Shown here one piece after another: positions 24,810 through 34,053 of a stretch of DNA of 64,000 nucleotides. The notes below the pieces were generated by a model. It saw only the letters and a list, made by a program, of their open reading frames with translations. It was not told where the DNA came from and made no database searches. The translations under genes were made by a program, and so were the position numbers. The stretch lies in contig OZ316894.1 of NCBI GenBank assembly GCA_973895155.1, positions 19,220,001 through 19,284,000 on the forward strand. Direction: 5' to 3'. The number at the start of each line of letters is the position of its first letter. Position 1 is the stretch's first letter. The stretch is from Marsupella aquatica. Lineage: Eukaryota; Marchantiophyta.

Positions 24810-27800
24810 AGCCGGGGGTATGCCCTGTGCACGTCATCTAGGAGAGCAGATGATGTGTGGATTCTTGATTGTGCTTGCTCTTTTCATATTTGTTACATTC
24901 GTGAGTTTTTCAGTTCTTACTCTGTTTCAAACGGTTCAGTTCTGATGGGAAATGATCACTCCTGTCAAATTAAGGGAATTGGGTCTGTGAAGATTCAAAT
25001 GTTTGATGGCGCTGTGCGCACAGTATCCGGAGTCAGGTATGTACCTGGCATGCGTAAGAATCTGATTTCACTCGGTGTGTTGGATTCAAATGGTCATCAA
25101 TGGAGCGTTATTGATGGTGAACTTCAAGTCAGGTCGGGAGAGACAGTGATTTTGAAGGGGAGTAGACAAAAGAATTTGTATGTGTTACAGGGCAATACTG
25201 TATGTGGAGAGGCCAATGTAACCAAGTCTCACGAGGAGATGACTCAACTGTGGCATTCACGGCTAGGCCACATGAGTGAGAAGGGTTTGGCTATCTTACG
25301 GAAGAATGGACTCATTTCTGATTTGCAATCTTGTAAATTAGAGTTTTGTGAGCATTGCATTCTTGGAAAGTAGCATCGTCGTGCTTTTGGTGTTGGAACT
25401 CATCGTTCCAAAGCGGTTCTTGAGTACATACATAGTGACGTGTGGGGTCCATCCCCGACTCCCTCACACTCTGGAAAGTTGTACTATGTATCATTTATTG
25501 ATGATTACTCAAGATTTTGTGTGGATTTATTTCATGACGCATAAGTCTGATGTCTTGTCCATTTTTAAGAAGTGGAAGGCCCAGGTGGAGAATCAGACTG
25601 GAAACACGATCAAGTGTTTGGATACAAGGGTGAAGAGTCTGAGGTCAGACAACGGCGGGGAGTACACTTCAATGGAATTTGAAGAGTACTGTTCAGAACA
25701 GGGGATAACTCGCCATCTCACCACAGTTTATACTCCGCAGCAGAATGGTGTCGCTGAGAGGCTCAATCGGACACTGTTGGAGCGGTCACGGAGTATGTTG
25801 AGCCAATCAGGTTTACCACAAGAATTTTGGGCAGAAGCTGTCAATACCGCAACTTATTTGGTAAATCTTTCTCCTTCTAGTGCTATCAATTTCAAAACGC
25901 CGTTTGAGATGCGCTATAAGCGGCAAGCAGACTATCATGGCTTGGTAGTTTTTGGAAGTGATGCATATGCTCTCACACCAAAGCAGAATAGGACCAAGTT
26001 GGATCCTACCTCCAGGAAATGTGTTTTTCTTGGGTACCAGAGTGGTGTGAAAGCCTATAGGCTATGGGATCCTATTGCCTGTAAGCTCGTTGTCAGTAGG
26101 GATGTTTCCTTCAATGAATCCAGATTATTGAAGGAGGGGGAGAATACTCAGGTCTCCCGTACTGACAAAGGAAAATCTCCTATCCCGGATCTCGTTGAGG
26201 GGGAGATTGGTTATGAGGTGCATGACCGGAGAGAAGGAGTTGCTCCAATTATGGAGCTGGTTCCTGTGCCAGAGGAACCAGAGGAGTTTGTTGATGCTGG
26301 TGAGCAGCAAGTGGATGCTGTTGAGCTTCAAATTGTACCAGCACACGCAGATCAACCGGAGTCATCGGCTAGAAGAACATCTGGTCGCACTGTACGCGCT
26401 CCACCAAGGTATGGACAGTGGGTTGATTCATCTCAATTGCAAGAGGATGATTTTACAGCTGATGATGAGGGTGATGCGTTAATTTTGGAAGAAGGAGAAC
26501 CTTCTTCATTTCATGAGGCAAGTGCTTCAAAGGAGAAGCAAAAGTGGACTGCAGCAATGCAAACGGAGATGCAGTCACTAAAGGACAACAAAACTTGGGA
26601 GCTTGTTAAGCTGCCTAAGGGTCAGCAAGTGGTGGACAGCAAGTGGATTTACAAGCTGAAGGATAATTCCATAGGAGGTGGATCGAAGGTCTACAAGGCT
26701 AGATTGGTAGCAAAGGGATTCACACAAGAGAAAGGTGTGGATTACAATGAGGTCTTCTCACCAGTTGCTAAGTACTCTACAATACGACTATTGTGTGTAC
26801 TTGTTGTAATGTTTGGTCTGCTCCTAGATCAGATGGATGTTGTCACAGCTTTCCTCTATGGCACATTGGAAGAGGTGATCTTCATGAGACAACCGCTAGG
26901 TTTTGTGAAGAGAGGACAGGAGGAATTGGTTTGCAGATTGTTGAAATCCTTGTATGGGTTGAAGCAGTCACCAAGACAGTGGAACAAGCGGTTTGACGAT
27001 TGGATTCGGTCACAAGGTTTTCACAGAAGTGTATTTGACCCTTGTGTGTATTTGAAACCGGTGAAGAATGTTGTCTTTGGGTTTATTGTTTTAGTACTTT
27101 ATGTGGATGACATGCTAATTGCAGCCAAGGATAGGTCTGAGATTGTTAAGCTCAAGGCACTGCTTAGTGCAGAGTTTAAGATGAAGGACTTAGGGCCAGC
27201 TAAGAGGATTTTGGGTATGGAGATCACTAGGGACTTGGAGGCTGGCAAGCTATGGTTGACGCAGAGCAGCTATGCGAGGAAGGTAATTGCAAGGTTCAAC
27301 ATGGAGAATAGCAAGCCAGTAAGTACCCCGTTGGCTCCACACTTCAAGTTATCATCAGCGTTCTGTCCTACGGATGACATAGAGAAGGGGTTGATGTCAA
27401 AGGTTCCATATGACAAGGCAGTGGGGAGTCTCATGTATTTGATGACTTGCACTAGACCTGATCTTGCCATGGCTATGGGCAAGGTGAGCAGGTACATGTC
27501 GAATCCAGGGAAGGTACACTGGGAAGCAGTGAAGTGGATTATCAGGTACTTGAAGGGTACCGTGGATCATGGTCTTTTATTTGATGCGAATGCAAAGAAT
27601 GCTAGATCATTGATTGGCTATGTAGATTCTGACTATGGACAAGATTTGGACCGAAGGAGATCAACAACAGGATACGTGTTCACACTTGGCGGTGGATGCA
27701 TAAGTTGGAGGTCTACTTTGCAGAAGTGTATTGCTCAGTCTACTACAGAAGCGGAGTATGTTGCAGCTGCGGAAGCAGCAAAGGAAGCGATTTGGTTGGA

Positions 27801-28083
27801 TAGACTTATCACTGAAATGGGATTGCCACAGGGGAATGTGAAGCTCCATTGTGATAGTCAAAGTGCGCTCCACCTTGCTGTGAACCAGGTGATGGACAGC
27901 AGAGTGAAGCACATTGACGTCAGGTACCATTTTATCAGGCAGGCTGTGTCTGATAATTTGTTTGAGCTAGTCAAGATTGATGGTAAACTCAACCCGGCTG
28001 ACGCATTTACCAAAGTGATTCCTTTGGAGAGTTTCTCTAGACACCGTGACGTATTGCAGGTTTTGCAATTGCATCACAAGTAG
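24810..28083 (+). pseudogene. copia pol: protease, integrase, reverse transcriptase, RNase H
   Basis: The protease segment reads WILDCACSFH, where D-[ST]-[AG] is expected, so the active site itself appears altered. The integrase zinc motif (WHSRLGH ... FCEHC) ends at TAG 25371-25373. A net +1 shift near 25519 moves the frame just after the DDYSRF motif. Beyond it are integrase RSDNGGEY and QNGVAERLNRTLLE, reverse transcriptase with YVDDMLIAA, and RNase H with the SDYGQD, TTEAEY and HCDSQSA motifs plus VKHIDVRYHFIR. The frame is open to TAG at 28081-28083. The N-terminal part of the 25348 frame before the shift is out of register and not real protein. Confidence 0.92.
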
Positions 28084-28262
28084 AGTTTTCTTAAACATTC
28101 ATTGTAATTACTGATATATGCTCTTCCTCATTCCTATGTATTAGGCTACGGCTTAGTTCTGGTTTGCTCTAGTTAGAGAGGGAAACCGGTTTGGTTCTGT
28201 CCAGAACTTCCCGCTGAGGGATCATATACATTGGCAGTATTACTCTCCCCTAGACCAGAGTC

Positions 28263-28272
28263 AAGGGGAAGA
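28263..28272 (+). promoter_or_regulatory. Polypurine tract of copia element
   Basis: AAGGGGAAGA lies one base before the 3' LTR, the expected plus-strand priming site. Confidence 0.88.
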
Positions 28273-28273
28273 T

Positions 28274-28694
28274 TGTTGGGTATTTACTCTTACGTCTAGG
28301 TTAGGTATGACGTGGTTGGTACAACAACGTGGGTTGGTACAACTACGTGGTTAGGTACAACTACGTGATTAGGTACAACTATGTGGTTAGGTACAACTAC
28401 GTGATTAGGTACAACTATGTGGTTAGGTACAACTAAGTTGCACACTATATCATAAGAGGCATGTGTGCTTGGAGAGGTAGAACCAAGGCTCATTGTTATG
28501 GAGCCACTTGAGAGATAGGGAGAGCTTACACTGTGGAGACTCGGTATAGCCGACGGGCTTAGAGTTCAGTAAAGCTCTCTTGTGTGTTCCCGTGGACGTA
28601 GCCTCAAGGAGGTGAACCACGTATCTCTTGTGTCGACTATTGTGCGTTGGATGGTTCATGGGCTTGCCGTTGCGATCGTCGTCTATGCTCAACA
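28274..28694 (+). repeat. 3' LTR of copia element
   Basis: It is identical to the 5' LTR except for one base (G at 28367), and is followed directly by the GTTAC duplication and by the rest of retroelement copy B. Confidence 0.96.
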
Positions 28695-29193
28695 GTTACC
28701 TGGTCCTCCATCACAGCGGTTACGGGTGGATCTTACCATGGTCCGTGACGGTCACCGTACTTTGGCAGATGTAGTGGTGGCAAACCCATTGCGCCAAGAC
28801 ATCATTGGGATAGCGGCAACAACGGCAGGGGCAGCAGCATCACGAGCAGCAACAACGAAGGAGGCCAAATATGTTGCACGAGCTTCATCTGATAGCTTCC
28901 TGCCCCTTGCTCTTGAGATATTTGGGCGTCTCCATCATCAGTTCGACGGGCTTCTTCGCCAAGCTGCTCGGGATGTTCACGGCCGGATGGGTCCCACCGG
29001 GCCCCCGCTATCTGTTTTGACCACGCACTTTCGCCAACGCATTTCAGTCACCTTACAGCGTGCTCAAGCTCGGGCCGTCTATCGTCGATCTCTGACAGTG
29101 GGTGCTAGTGTGACTCCGCAGCGGCTAGCCCCCCTAGAGGACATTCCTGTCCCACTTGCCGATCTCGTTTCGACACTTGATGTAGACCACTAG
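28695..29193 (+). pseudogene. Copy B C-terminal part after the copia insertion
   Basis: It resumes with LPGPPSQRLRVDL, including ADVVVANPL and an alanine-rich stretch, and ends DVDH followed by TAG at 29191-29193, exactly as in copies A and C. About 230 bp of shared 3' sequence follows. Confidence 0.85.
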
Positions 29194-29773
29194 CTTGTTG
29201 CCACATTTGCTAGGTATGATGAGGACCTCGGTCCATTTGCGGTAGTTTTAGTTCCTCTTTCTTGGTTTTTAGGGGTTTCATTTTGCTCACTTCTTTTAGT
29301 TCCTCTTTCTTGGTTTTTAGGGTTTCCTTTTGCTCACTTCTTTTGCGTTTGGTTTTGTCCACTTGGGACCTCTCTTGTTTATTCTTGGCCTTTTTCTGTA
29401 AAAAGTATGTGTATATTCATTTGTATATCTCTCAATGAAGTTTTTGCTCATCGGCAAGATCTTAATTTACAAACAATTTCTAGCTAACCCAAAAAAAATC
29501 AGATTTCAGATGTGGGGGGAGATAATGATGAATGAGTGAGTGAAATAGTAAATTAATGATGTTAAAATCCATGGAGGTTGCATGTTTGAGGGCTCATTTT
29601 TGTTATAGCTGGACAATGAGGGATCTCAAAGTAGCCCCCGTCTTTTTTAGTCAGCGGTTGCAGGAGCCTATCCAAAACCCAACTTCCAGTAAAACTTTAC
29701 CCATTGGATTTTTGTTCACAACACCAGCCCATAGTTAGCTTACCATTATTGGGTTTTTAATCCATTTATTTTA

Positions 29774-30114
29774 TGTTGAACATAGATGACAATCGCAATG
29801 GCAAGCCCATGAATCATCCAACGCACAAGTACCAACACCAAGAGAGACGTGGTCCACCTCCACATCAGGCTAAGTTCACAGAAACACACAAGATATTTAC
29901 TGCACTCTAGGCCGACCGGCCATACCAAGCATCCACAGCACAAGGCCTCCCTATCTCTCAACTTACTTTGTTATAATGAGCCTGGGTTTCTCTTATCCAA
30001 ACAAACACTGTTTGGGTATAGTGTGTAACATGACTAACCTAACCTAGTCTGTGACTAAGGTTAGCCCTAATTCTAGTATAATCTTTACTCTAGATCTAAG
30101 AGTAAATTTTAACA
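29774..30114 (-). repeat. Solo LTR, copia family, diverged
   Basis: Starts TGTTGAACATAGATGAC (inverse of the LTR end) and finishes AGTAAATTTTAACA (inverse of the LTR start). Shared internal blocks such as CCATCCAACGCACAAG and TAATGAGCC match the copia LTR in reverse. The flanks TTTTA and TTTTT are only an approximate duplication. No internal element remains, consistent with LTR-LTR recombination. Confidence 0.8.
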
Positions 30115-30491
30115 TTTTTCTGAAGGGTGCCAATGCCCAATTTATAATGCATACACTATGAACCGATAGCTAAGTAAAGAACATAAAAAAAATTGATAAC
30201 CTTAGATTTTTGACCTATCCCAGCCTGCAACATTCCGCTCATGGCAAACATGCACTAAACAGCTGGTTTGAGACTCCCATGAATTAAAAACAAATTTTGG
30301 TTCTAGAAGCCCAGTCACTGAATTAAAAATGAAATTCGGACAAATTGGTCAAAAACGCGGAATCAGTAGACCCGGCGGCAAAGACAAAAATAACAGGCCA
30401 TCACCACCAAACCTTTCCAAATTACTTTATACAAATAGTAAAGTACACTTCCATTCAAGACACCAAAAAGGGATTCTATTATTTCTTTCTA

Positions 30492-30760
30492 TTCCCCGCT
30501 GACGCAGCATTGCCGACACAAAATATCCTTTAGAGGGCTACAGCGGGCCCATAGATTGCGTCATATGGGATCACTGGCGGCGCTCCAACCGGTCCTCTTT
30601 TGATTCGAATTTTAAAGTCTTACCGCAAAGTAAAAGACCTTTCCGCTGGCGCGACCCAAAAGAAAGACTGGGCCCGACTTTCCAGCGAAACAGAAGGCCC
30701 CACTGGTCTCTTTCCTATTTGGTTGTCTCTTTTCTATTGGTGGCACAAAAGATATCTCAG
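30492..30760. repeat. Direct repeat, partner at 31660-31950
   Basis: Both copies contain CGACACAAAAT/CAGACACAAAAT, CTGGCGGCGCTCCA, GCAAAGTAAAAGACCTTT, AAAGA.TGGGCCC and CACTGGTCT blocks in the same order. They lie about 1.2 kb apart in the same orientation, which could be terminal repeats of a small non-autonomous LTR element (TRIM-like) or two dispersed copies. Ends were not resolved. Confidence 0.6.
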
Positions 30761-30889
30761 GCCTATTTTATTACATCACTACTGTAGTTTGTTTTACTCT
30801 GAACATTTGGAGACTGTGAAGCCCCATGGACCACGAAGTTGGCTTTGAAATTTAAGTGTATCACATGTTTCAAAATAGTTTTTTACTAA

Positions 30890-31190
30890 CTGTCCCTTAA
30901 ACTATCCAATATTATTAATTTGTCCTCCTAACAAAATTAATTATTAACTTGTCCCTCATTTTGTATTTGAATTAATATTCACTAGTATATGGATTCTTAT
31001 ACCCAAGTGAAATAGATGAAGGGGGGCCGAGAAATGTTGTGGTGGGCTCAGGCTATCCAGTAGCAACTTGCCACATGGTAATGGGAACGCATATACATGT
31101 TAATATTAATATAATACAAAATGGAGGACATGTTGATGATTAATTTTGTTTTAGGGACACCCTAACAATATTGGATAATTTGGGGGACAG
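30890..31190. mobile_element. MITE-like element with about 90-bp inverted ends
   Basis: The left end CTGTCCCTTAAACTATCCAA and the inverse of the right end CTGTCCCCCAAATTATCCAA match, and similarity continues through CAAAATTAAT and TCATTTTGTAT for about 90 bp. No coding sequence. The target duplication is not clear. It sits between the two direct repeats at 30492 and 31660. Confidence 0.7.
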
Positions 31191-31659
31191 GTAAAGACAA
31201 GAATTTATTTCAAAATTTGAGTTTTATTGTAATAATTTAATATTCATAAACTCAGGTTTTTCTAAGTTTTGGAGATATGCTAGAGGAGTAAATAAGCTAC
31301 TTTTCCTCAATATTTAGTGAAATTTTGGTCATTTGGGCTGGATTTTTAACATATGAAAAAGAAGGATTAATTACATTAGATTAGTTTTCATTCTGTTAAT
31401 ATTAAATATTTGTACTTGTGGTTTCTTTTTGTCTCCTCCTTTTCTAATTGTCTGCAGGTGCAAAAGTAAAAATTATTAGGTATTTATAACCATCAAGTCA
31501 TGTCACCATTCTCTCATAGACCACCAAAATATGATACACGGGAACATTGTGTCCAAACATTGAGTCCATCCTGACTTCAGTTTCACATTTAAGGGTACAT
31601 TTATGCTATCCAATTGACGTATGCTCTGCAGATGTTACTTTTTAACTGATAAAGTAAGA

Positions 31660-31950
31660 ATAGTCCCCGGTAAAGGAGCATTGCAGACACAAAATTTCTT
31701 TTTGAGCCTCTATATATTATTATATCATATGGGCCCATATATTACATCCTGTGGGACCTACTGGCGGCGCTCCAGACGGTCCTCGCTTAATTAATTGGAA
31801 CGGAAAGTCTTACTGCAAAGTAAAAGACCTTTTCTCGTTGTCACAACCTAAAGAAAGATTGGGCCCTACTTTGCAGCGAAAGAAAAGCGAAAGAATAGGG
31901 CGCACTGGTCTATTTTCTATTTGGTGGCACGAAATATCACTCTTTTGTTT
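31660..31950. repeat. Direct repeat, partner at 30492-30760
   Basis: This is the second copy of the repeat described at 30492, with small insertions and substitutions. Confidence 0.6.
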
Positions 31951-32399
31951 TTTTGTGAACTTTAGAGGAATACATTTATCGTATGCTATTGGAGTGTGAT
32001 AAATGCTTCGTCGTTGATAAAGAATGGGAAAAAAACAGAAAATCATATCTATCGTATTTGGAGAAGGAAAATAAATTTTTTTGGAAAAAACCAAAATTTT
32101 TTACACAAATGGAATCAACAAAGTACAATGAAGGGAAAAGAGGTCCAACCAGAACATACACCAAACTCATAAAAACAGACACCAAACTCATAAAAAAGAT
32201 ACATGCAATAGTGAAATAGTAAGGAACTTTCTGGTATGCACCTATGCATATAGGGTAGGGATCATTGAAATCCAGTCGTGATGATAATGAGTACAGTTGC
32301 AAAAGTTTTACAATAAATATTATAGCACGTCTTCCTGAGTACACCGTCAGTTTGGGGGCTTTAGAACAACTCGGCGCCAATTCTTTCTTTCTTTTTCAT

Positions 32400-32690
32400 T
32401 CGTAGCCATTAATATGTGGTGGGAACAAAGCCATACTTCACTTTACATGAACTTGGGGTTTCCATCCTAGTCACTATTGCTGATTCGTGCTTACTTTTTT
32501 ATCAAAGACTCAAATCAAGTCTTGAGAGTGGACCAAGCAGTCCACTTCTAGTCAGGGTCTTGCATTCATTTTGAGAATGGACCATTTAATCGGTCTTGCA
32601 TTTATTATTTCCAAACTTCATACATTTTGCTCAAGCATTTTAGTTATAGTTTATGCAATGGACACTTTGCTTTCAATTGGATTGGAAAGA
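32400..32690. repeat. Dispersed repeat shared with 58190-58560
   Basis: Shared blocks include CTTCACTTTACATGAACTTGG, CATTTTGCTCA.GCATTTTA and a following TGGA.TGAA-like purine string, in the same orientation. Copies are diverged; class unknown. Confidence 0.5.
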
Positions 32691-32696
32691 CACTTT

Positions 32697-33047
32697 TTAA
32701 AAATTTGATCTTACTCCCAGTGAACCCCAGGTATGGGGTGAACCAGCAGGCCAATTGGAAGCATAACAGCACCCAAAAGAGTAAAGGAGGCCAGAGTGCT
32801 CCATAAAGAGAACGACGGATGGGAGGAGAGGCCTGGGCACACTTAACACCCTGGCCTGAGTCCCCAAGCAAAACCACACAACACTAAAAAGAGTACAAAC
32901 AGCAGTCAACAAATTCAAGTGCTGATTAAAGCATTCCTGTACAGACTCAAAACTCCGTCCACTCTTTGCTAGCCATATATTCCAAAGAACTTGATAGGTC
33001 AAGAATAATCTCAATGTTGGTAGGTGACTTGACCCTAACGAGTACAC
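32697..33047 (-). pseudogene. LINE 3'-end remnant (zinc-binding RT region)
   Basis: The minus-strand frame contains FLTYQVLWNIWLAK, matching the VLW.IW..R segment near the C-terminus of plant L1-type ORF2. The downstream tail resembles the other LINE tails in the window. Short and decayed. Confidence 0.5.
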
Positions 33048-33054
33048 ATTAAAG

Positions 33055-34053
33055 CAACTCCTAACAGAGGGGCAGAATTTAGGTCTTTGAGCTCCTAGCT
33101 ATGGAATTTAGACTGTAGCACAGTTTTCGCGTCACTTCGACTATACTCCCGCACTCAGTTTTTTTCGGAATCCAGATTTCTCAGTTGCAATTAGCTTGCT
33201 CTTGCCGAGGCGCATCAAATCGATATAAAACACGTCCAAAACGGTGCCGTCTCGACATACTTATGGTCACATTCATTTTCGCCGTTTTTCAGTCATTTTT
33301 CTGTGATTTTCATCTTCCTTTCGACGGTCATATCTTGGTCAATCTTTCACGGATTTCAGATTTCTCAAGTGCTTTGTATAGCTCAACTCCGGGAGAATCA
33401 GATTGATCCCAAGAGTGGTCCAATTGGTTTCCTATTGCCCCGATTGGACTTTGATTAGTTCTCACGTTTTTTCTTCAATTTCCACCGTTCTCACTTTCAA
33501 TTAGCTTTGGGGTCCTGTAGCAATTCCTGGTTCACAGAATCCGGCATTCTCATGTGATTTGGCCAGCTCTTGTCCGGGAGTGCAACATCTATCCCTACCG
33601 CGGTCCTTTTGGTGACATATCAATCACTTTCGGCTCCGATTACAATTCTGATTTACTCCTCCATTTTTGGTGATGGTTTCCCTTGATCAACTTTGGAGCA
33701 TTCATGTATTGCCATGTTTCTCCTCCGATTGGTGGTTGCCATTCTTCTTCAGTTCTGACAAGGTGGCTGACCCTGATATGAACGTCGAAAGAAAGACGAA
33801 AATCGCAGAAAAATGACTTAAAAACGGCAAAAATGAATGTGACCATAAGTATGTCGATACGGCACCGTTTTGGACGTGTTTTATATCGATTTGATGCGCC
33901 TCGGCAAGAGCAAGCTAATGCAACTGAGAAAACTGGATTCCGAGAAAAACTGAGTGCGGAAGGGTAGTCGAAGTGGCGCGAAAATTGTGCTACAATCTGA
34001 ACTCCATAACCAGGAGCTCAAAGACCTAAATTTTGCCCCTCTGTCAGGAGTTG
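33055..34053. repeat. Large inverted repeat, arms of about 280 bp
   Basis: The left arm (about 33055-33333) and the inverse of the right arm (about 33773-34053) agree at roughly nine bases in ten. Shared strings include GCTTGCTCTTGCCGAGGCGC, AAAACACGTCCAAAACGGTG and TTATGGTCACATTCATTTT. The arms begin CAACTCCT and are separated by about 440 bp. No target duplication or transposase was found. A transcript would fold into a long hairpin. Retroelement copy C starts at or just after the right arm. Confidence 0.88.

Larger units (their letters stand above)
22200..28694 (+). mobile_element. Ty1/copia LTR retrotransposon, near complete
   Basis: Two 421-bp LTRs (22200-22620 and 28274-28694) differ at one base (A at 22293, G at 28367). 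The 5-bp target duplication GTTAC lies at 22195-22199 and 28695-28699. A primer binding site, polypurine tract and gag-pol region in protease, integrase, reverse transcriptase, RNase H order identify the copia superfamily. Insertion was into the C-terminal part of retroelement copy B. Despite the almost identical LTRs, the coding region holds three nonsense codons and a frameshift. Confidence 0.96.
20669..29420 (+). mobile_element. Non-LTR-type retroelement, copy B, split by a copia insertion
   Basis: The two halves are 20669-22199 and 28695-about 29420; joining across the copia element restores the exact sequence order seen in copies A and C. The 5' end is truncated inside the reverse transcriptase (copy A has CACATCAGTTTGC, and this copy starts at CATCAGTTTGC). 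The 3' part has the same pyrimidine-rich tail as the other copies. This copy and copy C share substitutions absent from copy A, so they are the closer pair. Confidence 0.85.

Noticed and set aside
25348-25520. Start of a 911-aa open frame beginning before the integrase core
   Set aside because: The first 57 or so residues are out of register; the true integrase frame here is the one continuing from 24855, so the long frame is a product of the frameshift near 25519.
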